Shown piece by piece: positions 43,302-51,086 of a DNA stretch of 64,000 nt. A program made the translations under genes and the position numbers. The stretch is taken from NCBI GenBank assembly GCA_947479475.1, contig CANJZW010000010.1, positions 1 through 64,000 of the forward strand, written 5' to 3'. The number at the start of each line of letters is the position of its first letter. The stretch's first letter is position 1. The notes under the pieces were generated by a model, which saw nothing but the letters and a program-made list of their open reading frames with translations, made no database searches and had not been told where the DNA came from. The stretch comes from Chthoniobacteraceae bacterium. GTDB taxonomy: Bacteria > Verrucomicrobiota > Verrucomicrobiia > Chthoniobacterales > Chthoniobacteraceae.

Positions 43302-44594
43302 ATGAACACACCCCTCAACCGCCGCCGCTTTCTGCGCAGCAGCACCGCGCTCATTGCGCTGCCGTTTCTCGAATCGCTTGGCTTTCGTCGCTTCGCCTCA
43401 GCTGCACCGATGGTGGCACGACCCAAACGCCTGATTTTTCTCGCCTTTGGCTGGGGGGTGACACGCGAAACTTGGTTCCCTGATGTGAAGCAGACGAGCG
43501 CGGACTACGAGATACCGCAGGGCCTCGCACCGCTCGCGAGACACAAGAAAGACATCACCATCGTTCAAAACACTTCGAACAAGTTTTCTAACGAGGCGCA
43601 CTGGGGCAGCACGTTTTGGCTGACGGGCGCAAATCGTTACGCGGAGCCCGGACAAAGTTTTCACAACAGTATCAGCGCGGATCAGGTGGCGGCGCGGCAG
43701 TTAGGCAGAGAGACGCGTTTTGCCTCGCTACAGCTCGGCACACCAGACGCGAAGGAACAAGGCCACGGACCAGGACTTTCGCTGGCGTGGGATGAGCGTG
43801 GGAAGCCGCTCGCGGGCTATGACACACCGATAATGACTTTCCACCGGCTGTTCTCCGCAGAGAACACACCACTGGCGCAGCGGCAGCGAATGATCGAGGA
43901 GAAGCGCAGCGTGCTGGATGCGCTCAGCAAGGATCTGAATCGGGTTAAACGCAGTCTGTCTAAGGATGACACCGACAAACTCGACGAATACGCGCAGAGC
44001 ATTCGCGACATTGAGATGCGACTGGGCAAGGACGAGCAATGGTTGGCAATGCCAAAGCCGAAGACTTTGCTCCATGAGCCGAAGGCGGAGCTTGCAGGAC
44101 GGGATGAGATCAATCTCATGTATGACCTCATGATTGCTGCGATGCAGACGGACACGACGCGCGTGATGTCCTATCGGCAGCCGGTCAATACGCTGCTCAA
44201 AGACATCGGTGTTCCTTACACCGGCCACGACTTAAGCCACTACGAGCGCTCGCAGGGCGACCGCATGGAGTTCTCGCAGAAGCGCGACGAAGCGCAGAGC
44301 AAGCTGCTCGCCGGATTCCTCGACAAGCTCAAGGCCACGAAGGAAGCCGACGGCACAAGCCTCTTCGACAACGCTGTGCTCGCCTTCGGCAGCAACATCA
44401 GCTCGGTTCACTTTCTCAACAACTGTCCCACGGTTCTCGCGGGTGGTGGAGCGGGCATCAAGCTCGGCCAGCATCTCGTGCTCTCGAAAGACACACCGCT
44501 GTGCAACGTGTGGCTCACGCTGCTGAATGGCCTTGGAGTGAAAGCCGAACGGCATGGCGACAGCACTGGCGTAGTGAAGGAACTGATCGCGTAA
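43302..44594 (+). CDS. DUF1552 protein with Tat signal
   Basis: Exported protein of 430 residues of the DUF1552 family, common in PVC bacteria. The N-terminus NRRRFLRSSTALIALPFLES is a twin-arginine signal, so the protein is folded before export and may carry a cofactor. The remainder matches the family, with FLAFGWGVTRETWFPD, SISADQVAA, and a C-terminal FGSNISSVHFLNNCPTVLAG block. The fold resembles the sulfatase/phosphatase-like superfamily, but the function is unknown. In many PVC genomes a DUF1552 gene is directly beside a DUF1592 gene, as here. It lies 27 bp after the FecR-type gene. Confidence 0.93.
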   Translation: MNTPLNRRRFLRSSTALIALPFLESLGFRRFASAAPMVARPKRLIFLAFGWGVTRETWFPDVKQTSADYEIPQGLAPLARHKKDITIVQNTSNKFSNEAHWGSTFWLTGANRYAEPGQSFHNSISADQVAARQLGRETRFASLQLGTPDAKEQGHGPGLSLAWDERGKPLAGYDTPIMTFHRLFSAENTPLAQRQRMIEEKRSVLDALSKDLNRVKRSLSKDDTDKLDEYAQSIRDIEMRLGKDEQWLAMPKPKTLLHEPKAELAGRDEINLMYDLMIAAMQTDTTRVMSYRQPVNTLLKDIGVPYTGHDLSHYERSQGDRMEFSQKRDEAQSKLLAGFLDKLKATKEADGTSLFDNAVLAFGSNISSVHFLNNCPTVLAGGGAGIKLGQHLVLSKDTPLCNVWLTLLNGLGVKAERHGDSTGVVKELIA

Positions 44595-44615
44595 CCCCAC
44601 CCTGGAAGACAGCAG

Positions 44616-47240
44616 ATGACGCTCACCGTTCTCACGACAGTCCTGTCGTTTTCAGTGCTCACACTCGCCGCAGGTGCCGCCGTACCACCTGCGAAGCTCG
44701 ATGAAAAGCAGCGCACTTTTTTCAAAGACTACTGCGTCGAATGCCACAATGCGGAGAAGTTGAAGGGCAAGCTGCGGCTCGATGACATTCCCTTCGCACT
44801 CGAAACGGTGGAACGTGCGGACCGCTGGCAGAAGATTCTCAATCAGATCAATTCCGGAGAGATGCCGCCGGAGGATGCAAAGCAGCCCGATACCAAGGCG
44901 AAGACGGATTTCCTCGAAGCGCTCTCACAGACGCTCGTCACTGCGCGGCGCACGCTTGGAGACTCAGGAGGTAAGATCGTCGTGCGCCGGTTGAATCGTC
45001 GCGAATACAGGAACACCATCCGCGATCTGCTGGGCGTTGACATCGACGTAAGCGATCTGCCGCCGGACAGCGGCAACGGCACCTTCGATACCGTCGGTTC
45101 ATCGCTCTTCATGTCGAGCGATCAGGTGGAGCAGTATCTTGCGCTCGGTCGGCGCGCGCTGGATGATGCTTTCACGCTTCATGCGGCGGGAACGAGGCCG
45201 CTCAAGATTCACACTGAGCTGGAGAAGGTCGCGGAGGTGCAGCTTCGCGGCGGACTGGATTACCTGACCAAGAAAATCGAACCTTACCACCAATGGACAG
45301 CTGCGGTGGATGCCGCCAGCACCAAGCCAGAGAACTCCGCCAAAGCCGCAGAGATTCACGCGCTGGATGAAGTGAGCAAAGAGCCCCAGCGCTTCTACCG
45401 GCACTGGGCGGATCTGAAGGGCGCGCCTTCACCGGTGAATTTCGGATTCAAGGATCCAGCGGAAGGCGAAGGCGTGAAGCAATACTTCGATGAGTCATCC
45501 GCCAACGTGGCGAAATACTTCGCGCTGCCGCATGTGGACACGGGCTCGTATCTATTCGTCTTCATCGTGCGTCCGCAAGAAAGCGTGGTCGCGCCCAAAG
45601 ACTGGCCGCCAGGTCAATACACGCTGCGTGTGCGCATGGCAGCGCTGGAGGACACGCCAGCCGAGAGGCATTTCATCGAAGTCGGTCACCCGACTCAGCC
45701 GGGAGCATTCGATATTTTTAGCGCGCATCAGATCACCGGTAGTATCGAGCAGCCACAGACCATCGAGATTCCTGTCACCCTCACCAGCACCGGCAGCCGC
45801 ACCTTTGCTATCCGGGAAAAGCGCCAGAACTCGCGCGAACAAGAGGTCGCCATCGCCGTGCTTTATCGCAACAAACACAAGACCTGGTATCCGCCCGCGA
45901 TGTGGATCGACTGGATGGAACTCGAAGGCCCGCGCAATGAAGACGCACCACAGTCCAAGGCCGCAGAGCTTTTCCTTGAGAAGTCGGCAGACCTCTCCGA
46001 ACACGATCACGGGAGGCAAATCATCGAGCGTTTCGTCACGCGTGCCTTCCGCGGATCCAAGCCCGAGGATCGCTTTATCGAAAGCCTCGAGCAGATTTTC
46101 GACCACCGTCGTAGCGAGGGTGGCACCTTTGAATCCGCGCTCAAGGAAGCGCTAAGCGTGGCGCTCGCCGCGCCGGGATTCCTATATCTCAGCGAGCCCA
46201 CCCAGCCAGGGAAACCGCGCAAACTCACGAATGCCGAACTTGCCACACGGCTCTCCTATTTTCTCTGGAGCGCTCCACACGATGCGCAGCTCCGCAATGC
46301 CGATCTCACGCAGCCCGATGTGCTCGTCCGCGAGGTGGATCGCATGATCGCCAGCCCTAAATCGCGTGAGTTCGTGGCCGGCTTTGTTCATCAATGGCTG
46401 GGCCTCGACAGGCTCGATTTTTTTCAATTCAACAAGCAGATGTTCCCGCAGTTTGACGACAGCGCGAAGATGGCCGTGCGTCACGAAGTCTTCGAAACAT
46501 TCTCGCATCTGCTGAGCACAAACGGCAGCCTCACGCGTCTTCTCAAGACCGATCAAGTCGTCATCAACGGCCTCCTCGCGAACCTCTACGGGATCGAAGG
46601 CGTCACCGGAGATGCCTTCCGCCCCGTATCGCTGCCGGCCAACTCACCACGCGGCGGATTGCTCGGCATGGCCGCCATCATGGCCATGGGAAGCAACGGC
46701 GAACGCACCAGCCCCATCGAACGAGGGGCGTGGGTTCTGCGAAAGCTCCTGCACGACCCGCCGCCACCGGCGCCGCCGAATGTGCCGCAACTTAGCCGAC
46801 TCGCGGACAAACCCCTGAGTCCCCGCGAACGCATCCTCGCGCATCAGGAAGAGCCGCAGTGTCTGCAATGCCACCGCAAGATCGATCCCATCGGCTTCGG
46901 CTTGGAGAACTTCAACGCCATAGGCCTATGGCGCACCACCGAACGCTACACCAAAGCCAGCGGAGGCCGCAAAGACTGGCCCATCGATCCCAGCGGAGCT
47001 TTTCATAAAGGCCCTGTGTTCCGTGACTACTTCGAACTTCGCGACCATCTCGCCGCCAAGGCAGATCAATTTGCCAGAGGCTTCAGCGAAGCATTGATCG
47101 AGTATGCTCTGGGTAGGCCCTTCAGTTTCCGTGACGAACCTCTGGCCACCGAGATGGTCCGTCGCGCTAGTGAAAAAGATCTCGCAGTGCGCGAGTACAT
47201 CCTTGCACTAATAACGAGCCGGGAGTTTCAATCTAAATGA
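44616..47240 (+). CDS. DUF1592/DUF1588 planctomycete-type cytochrome protein
   Basis: Exported multidomain protein of 874 residues. The N-terminal signal (1-22) is followed by a planctomycete cytochrome C domain with CVECH at 40-44, then DUF1587 (about 120-185, IVVRRLNRREYRNTIRDLLG), a carbohydrate-binding-like region (about 300-450), DUF1595/DUF1592 (about 480-640), DUF1588 with a second c-heme site CLQCH in the EEPQCLQCHRKIDPIGFGLE block (about 745-770), and DUF1585 at the C-terminus. It probably transfers electrons in the periplasm during oxidation of a polysaccharide-derived substrate. It partners with the DUF1552 protein 21 bp upstream. The exact reaction is unknown. Confidence 0.93.
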   Translation: MTLTVLTTVLSFSVLTLAAGAAVPPAKLDEKQRTFFKDYCVECHNAEKLKGKLRLDDIPFALETVERADRWQKILNQINSGEMPPEDAKQPDTKAKTDFLEALSQTLVTARRTLGDSGGKIVVRRLNRREYRNTIRDLLGVDIDVSDLPPDSGNGTFDTVGSSLFMSSDQVEQYLALGRRALDDAFTLHAAGTRPLKIHTELEKVAEVQLRGGLDYLTKKIEPYHQWTAAVDAASTKPENSAKAAEIHALDEVSKEPQRFYRHWADLKGAPSPVNFGFKDPAEGEGVKQYFDESSANVAKYFALPHVDTGSYLFVFIVRPQESVVAPKDWPPGQYTLRVRMAALEDTPAERHFIEVGHPTQPGAFDIFSAHQITGSIEQPQTIEIPVTLTSTGSRTFAIREKRQNSREQEVAIAVLYRNKHKTWYPPAMWIDWMELEGPRNEDAPQSKAAELFLEKSADLSEHDHGRQIIERFVTRAFRGSKPEDRFIESLEQIFDHRRSEGGTFESALKEALSVALAAPGFLYLSEPTQPGKPRKLTNAELATRLSYFLWSAPHDAQLRNADLTQPDVLVREVDRMIASPKSREFVAGFVHQWLGLDRLDFFQFNKQMFPQFDDSAKMAVRHEVFETFSHLLSTNGSLTRLLKTDQVVINGLLANLYGIEGVTGDAFRPVSLPANSPRGGLLGMAAIMAMGSNGERTSPIERGAWVLRKLLHDPPPPAPPNVPQLSRLADKPLSPRERILAHQEEPQCLQCHRKIDPIGFGLENFNAIGLWRTTERYTKASGGRKDWPIDPSGAFHKGPVFRDYFELRDHLAAKADQFARGFSEALIEYALGRPFSFRDEPLATEMVRRASEKDLAVREYILALITSREFQSK

Positions 47241-47356
47241 TCAGCCTTGGTGCATCGCGCACCCAACACAATGCAGCTCGCTCCGGGAGAATCCTGCGCG
47301 CGCGAACGGCGGAACAGAGCGAAAACGATTCTAAAAATCTTCTCATCCCCCATTAA

Positions 47357-48754
47357 ATGAACCCAATACGCCTTGCACTCTTCTCCCTGTTTTTGTTTGC
47401 GGCAGTTGCAGTCGTTCGTGCTGTTGAGCCGTCTGCGAAACCAAATATCATTTTCATCCTGAGTGACGATATTGCGCAGGGTGATCTGGGGTGTTACGGG
47501 CAGAAGTTAATTCAGACCCCAAATATCGACCGGATGGCTAGTGAAGGAACGCGCTGTACGCAGACCTATTGTGGGACAACTGTTTGCGCTCCCAGCCGCA
47601 CGTCGCTGATGATTGGAAAACACATGGGGCATTCCCCCATCCGGGCAAACCGCGAACTCAACGCCGAGGGTCAATTGCCGCTTCCGGAGGGAACTTTTAC
47701 CGTCGCGCAATTGCTCAAATCCTCCGGGTATAAAACGGCTTGTATTGGGAAGTGGGGGATGGGGATGTTTGATACGACGGGCAGTCCGCTCAAGCTCGGG
47801 TTCGATCATTTTTTTGGGTATAATTGCCAGCGGCACGCGCATTCGTATTTTCCAAAGTATCTTTATAAGGATGACCAGCGAGTCGAGTTACCAGGGAACG
47901 ACGGCAACCAACGAATTGAGGGCAAAGGGGCGATTTATTCCCAGAACCCGATCTCGGAGGAGACGCTGAAGTTCGTGACGGCCAACAAGGGGCATCCATT
48001 TTTCCTCTATTACTCCGTGACCTTGCCGCACGGTTCTTTCCAAATTGATGACCAAGGGATTTACAAAAACAAGCCGTGGACCGAGGAGCAGAAGAATTAC
48101 GCAGCAATGGTGACCCGCCTCGACACGGATGTGGGCCGATTGCTCGCATTGTTGAAGGAACTCAACATTGACGAGAAAACACTCGTGATCTTTTCAGGTG
48201 ATAACGGTTCGTCTTTTGCTCCGAATTCACCCCTCGGAGAATTATTTAACCAGGCGGCCAATGGGATGCGCGGGTATAAACGCGAACTTTACGAAGGTGG
48301 TTTGCGGAATGCGGGTATCATTCGCTGGCCGGGCGTCGTCCCAGCCGGACGAATCAGTGATGAGCCTTGGGCCTTCTGGGATTTTCTTCCGACGTGCGCG
48401 GAATTGAGTGGCGGCAAGATTCCGGCGGGGGCTCAAATTGACGGACTTTCTATCGTGCCATTTTTGAAAGGCGGTTCTGTGCCGAAGCGTGAATACTTTT
48501 ATTGGGAACTGCATGAGGGCGTGTCGATTCAGGCAGTGCGTTGGGGGGATTGGAAAGCGGTTCGAAATGGACCATCGAAATCCATCGAGATTTACGACCT
48601 CAAAAGTGATGTGGCTGAGGCGCATGATCTAGCGTTGGCCAAACCAGAGCTAGTGGCCAGGGCTCAGGAGTTAATGTCGGCAGCCCATGTCGACGACCCC
48701 AATTTTCCAATGCGCGACAAGAAGGAGAAGAACATGGGAAAAGCAGGGAAGTGA
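47357..48754 (+). CDS. Secreted sulfatase
   Basis: Arylsulfatase-type enzyme of 465 residues, exported by a signal peptide (1-22). The formylglycine precursor is Cys77 in CAPSRTSLMIGKH, and the metal-binding Asp37/Asp38 are in IIFILSDDIAQGDLG. ACIGKWGMGMFD, the GFDHFFGYNCQRHAHSY region and VIFSGDNGSS supply the rest of the active site. It should remove sulfate esters from a polysaccharide; the substrate cannot be read from the sequence. It lies 116 bp after the DUF1592 gene and closes the ECF-controlled module. A formylglycine-generating enzyme is required but is not in the window. Its codons look slightly richer in A+T than those of the neighbours. Confidence 0.95.
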   Translation: MNPIRLALFSLFLFAAVAVVRAVEPSAKPNIIFILSDDIAQGDLGCYGQKLIQTPNIDRMASEGTRCTQTYCGTTVCAPSRTSLMIGKHMGHSPIRANRELNAEGQLPLPEGTFTVAQLLKSSGYKTACIGKWGMGMFDTTGSPLKLGFDHFFGYNCQRHAHSYFPKYLYKDDQRVELPGNDGNQRIEGKGAIYSQNPISEETLKFVTANKGHPFFLYYSVTLPHGSFQIDDQGIYKNKPWTEEQKNYAAMVTRLDTDVGRLLALLKELNIDEKTLVIFSGDNGSSFAPNSPLGELFNQAANGMRGYKRELYEGGLRNAGIIRWPGVVPAGRISDEPWAFWDFLPTCAELSGGKIPAGAQIDGLSIVPFLKGGSVPKREYFYWELHEGVSIQAVRWGDWKAVRNGPSKSIEIYDLKSDVAEAHDLALAKPELVARAQELMSAAHVDDPNFPMRDKKEKNMGKAGK

Positions 48755-48926
48755 GGAGGCGCTTTCAGAAATCACAGGTTCGCGAATGGCTCGAAAATCG
48801 ATTCATTGCGGTGTTCCCGCACGATTACCGACATCGAGTATCAGGAGCGGAGACATCGTATCCTTTCCGATGTTTGATTCTCCATTTTTAACGCGCCCCG
48901 CGACAATACCGCGCGCTAGCCTCAAA

Positions 48927-49192
48927 AAAGGGGCGGGTACGAAGGGGATGGCGATCCTGAAAAACATTCCCTCGCCCGCCGACAGCCAAGCCGTGGAGTT
49001 GGGGGCGGATATTCTGAACGAGGACCTATGGCCGATGTCTTCGTGTATCATCGCGTAGTCGAAATTACGGGTGGAATATCTCCAGCACCGCAATCCCAAG
49101 GCCATCACCCAGGCACTCATGGCGATGGTTCACGAAAACGTCTCGCCCAAAAGCGCTCTGTAGTTTCTGAATCCCGAAACACGCTAGGCCCA
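48927..49192 (+). pseudogene. Decayed aldolase 3' fragment
   Basis: Corresponds to codons 160-280 of the intact aldolase gene at 40299-41141. There is no 5' part. The reading frame is broken by small indels (around 48960-48985 and 49019-49030), by a 106-bp deletion and by a nonsense change (CTGGAG to CTGTAG at 49157-49162). The rest of 48755-48926, between the sulfatase stop and this relic, has no supported gene. Confidence 0.9.
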
Positions 49193-49280
49193 ACGCCCAA
49201 AAGACGTGCTGCCCCAGCCATACAATGCGGGCGGGTTTGCGTGCCCGTGGGCTTATTCGATGGGAAGGCGCTGCCTCATG
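48927..49280. repeat. Right copy of the duplicated junction segment
   Basis: Same orientation as 40777-41235. It holds a decayed aldolase 3' end followed by the functional ftsZ 3' end. The 106 bp missing relative to the left copy are bounded on the left by GGGCGGA repeats, which suggests slipped-strand or short-repeat deletion after duplication. Confidence 0.93.
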
Positions 49281-51061
49281 AAGGTGGGGACGTCCAGGTC
49301 CTCGCCGTCTACGATGGTTGGATCGGTCTTCTCAAAGCGGCCACCTCGATTGGGGGCCTCAAAGCGCATCTGCTCCTGGACGCCATCCTTGGTGCGTTTT
49401 CCGTTTTCACGAGGCATCCCCAGCGGCAGGACTGGCTCCACCTCCATCTCTGGGACTGGCGTGAAATCTGCCGGGTGCGTCTGGTCTTCAGCCGCCTCGG
49501 CGTGAGTGGCATAGGAAACCGAAGGGTTGTCAAAAACCTCTGCAGCCTGGGACAAAACGGGAGTGTCTTCCACCGGCGGTTCCGAGAAAGAAACGCCCCC
49601 AACCACCTGAGCCGAGACATGCTGAGCGGCTTCGTGCTGAGCCGCTTCGTGGAGCGCAGCCTCGTGAGCTGCAGCTTCCCGTCGGCGCTCCTTGGAGACT
49701 TCAAAGGGAGGGGTCGGCGTTGACCAGACATGGGCTGGAGCTGGCTCCGCCGGCACCTCGAGCGGCAAGAGGACGGGCTCGTCTTCCAAATGAGGCACAG
49801 CCTCGGGAGCTACGTCGTGTACGATTGAAGCCACCGGGGATGCGAAGGGCTCCGGAGCGCTGGGCGGAATGTCCTGCCAAGGGGTTGAAGACTCATGCCA
49901 GGAAGCAGGAGCGGGACTTTCTGAAATGGCGTTGCCGGGCTCAACCGCCTTTATGACAGCAGGCTTTTCCTCCCGTTCGGGAGCCGCCTGATACGCTTGA
50001 AAAGCCTGCGCCGCTGCTGGAGCGGACATTGGAGACGGCCTCGCAGCAGGGGCCGATGCGCTGGAGGTAAAGACTTGAGATGAGCCGCCGCCGACCGTAC
50101 CCGGGATCCCCGCGAGCAAGGTCACGGAGATGGCCCCCGCCATCGAGGGATCCACTGCGGCACCAAAAAAGAGCCGTACCTCGGGTGAAACCCGCTCAGA
50201 GATCTCGCTCATGAGTGTTTGCACCTCTGACCAGCGCATATCGGGCCCGCCTGCCACATAGACCCACAAGCGGGAGACCAATCCCAGAGCCCCATCGGTG
50301 TCCAGCAAAGGGTTATCAAAGGCTCTGGCCACAGCGGCGCGCGCACGCTCCTCACCCTCTGCAACGCCGTATCCAAACAAGGCGGTGCTGCGAGGTTCAG
50401 CTACGGTGGAGGCGATTTCATCAATCCCACTGTGCAGGACATTTCGGCGGCGGGTCATTTCCGTAATGGCACGCACTGCCTGAGCCAGAAGCGAGTCTAC
50501 CGATTCAAACGCGTCTTCAATGCCGGAGGCAGGATCGGCCACGGAAGGCATCCTGTCGTTTTCAAAGCATACCACAAAGTCCGCGTGTTCGCGTAGGGCG
50601 TCCAAGGCTTCAAGAGCCTGTTCCCTACGGCGGCGGCCCTCGAAAGTGAAAGGCAAGGTGGCAAATACCGCCACGTGCGAACCCTGCGCGCGGGCGAGCT
50701 GTGCGATAGACGGGGTGGCTCCCGAGCCGGTCCCTCCGCCGAGTCCGGCGAGTAAAATGACGAGGGAAGCGCCGGCGAGCCGCTCGCCCACCGCCGCGAG
50801 GCTTTCCATCGCAGCGGCACGGCCCAGTTCAGGATCCCCTCCGGCGCCCAGACCTCGAGTGAGGCCTTGGCCCAGCACAATGCGGGCGGAGGTGGCTGCG
50901 CCGGACAGGGCCCGTGCATCGGTATTTGCGGCGAGAATCTCCACCGCGGCGAGGCCGTCCCGCGTGAGCCGGTCCGCCGCATGGGTGCCTGCTCCGCCAA
51001 CGCCGAGGACTTTCACATTCCACTCAGAATGGGCCTCGTGGGTTCTGGTAAGCTCAATCAT
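49253..51061 (-). CDS. ftsZ: Cell division GTPase FtsZ, divergent
   Basis: Tubulin-like protein of 602 residues that forms the division ring. The GTPase core spans about residues 12-330. Motifs are VKVLGVGGAGTHAADRL, NTDARAL, the tubulin signature GGGTGSGA at 108-115, and PFTFEG. The T7 loop region reads like HSGIDEIASTV, where the usual N-x-D-x-x-D is not apparent, so catalysis may differ. A linker of about 250 residues rich in Pro, Ala and Glu follows, far longer than usual, and the last residues DVPTFMRQRLP form a conserved C-terminal peptide that binds FtsA. The ATG at 51061 is 25 bp after ftsA. Longer in-frame sequence overlaps ftsA. Confidence 0.93.
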   Translation of the reverse strand: MIELTRTHEAHSEWNVKVLGVGGAGTHAADRLTRDGLAAVEILAANTDARALSGAATSARIVLGQGLTRGLGAGGDPELGRAAAMESLAAVGERLAGASLVILLAGLGGGTGSGATPSIAQLARAQGSHVAVFATLPFTFEGRRRREQALEALDALREHADFVVCFENDRMPSVADPASGIEDAFESVDSLLAQAVRAITEMTRRRNVLHSGIDEIASTVAEPRSTALFGYGVAEGEERARAAVARAFDNPLLDTDGALGLVSRLWVYVAGGPDMRWSEVQTLMSEISERVSPEVRLFFGAAVDPSMAGAISVTLLAGIPGTVGGGSSQVFTSSASAPAARPSPMSAPAAAQAFQAYQAAPEREEKPAVIKAVEPGNAISESPAPASWHESSTPWQDIPPSAPEPFASPVASIVHDVAPEAVPHLEDEPVLLPLEVPAEPAPAHVWSTPTPPFEVSKERRREAAAHEAALHEAAQHEAAQHVSAQVVGGVSFSEPPVEDTPVLSQAAEVFDNPSVSYATHAEAAEDQTHPADFTPVPEMEVEPVLPLGMPRENGKRTKDGVQEQMRFEAPNRGGRFEKTDPTIVDGEDLDVPTFMRQRLPIE

Positions 51062-51086
51062 TTTTAAAAACGGGTGTAATTTTGGC

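Noticed and set aside
41236-48926. A transposon or integrative element with its own recombinase
   Set aside because: No transposase, integrase or terminal inverted repeat was found within or at the ends of the module; only the direct junction duplication supports insertion.
49253-51061. Bacterial tubulin (BtubA/BtubB-like) gene
   Set aside because: The GGGTGSGA signature, dcw context and conserved C-terminal peptide identify it as FtsZ despite its divergence.
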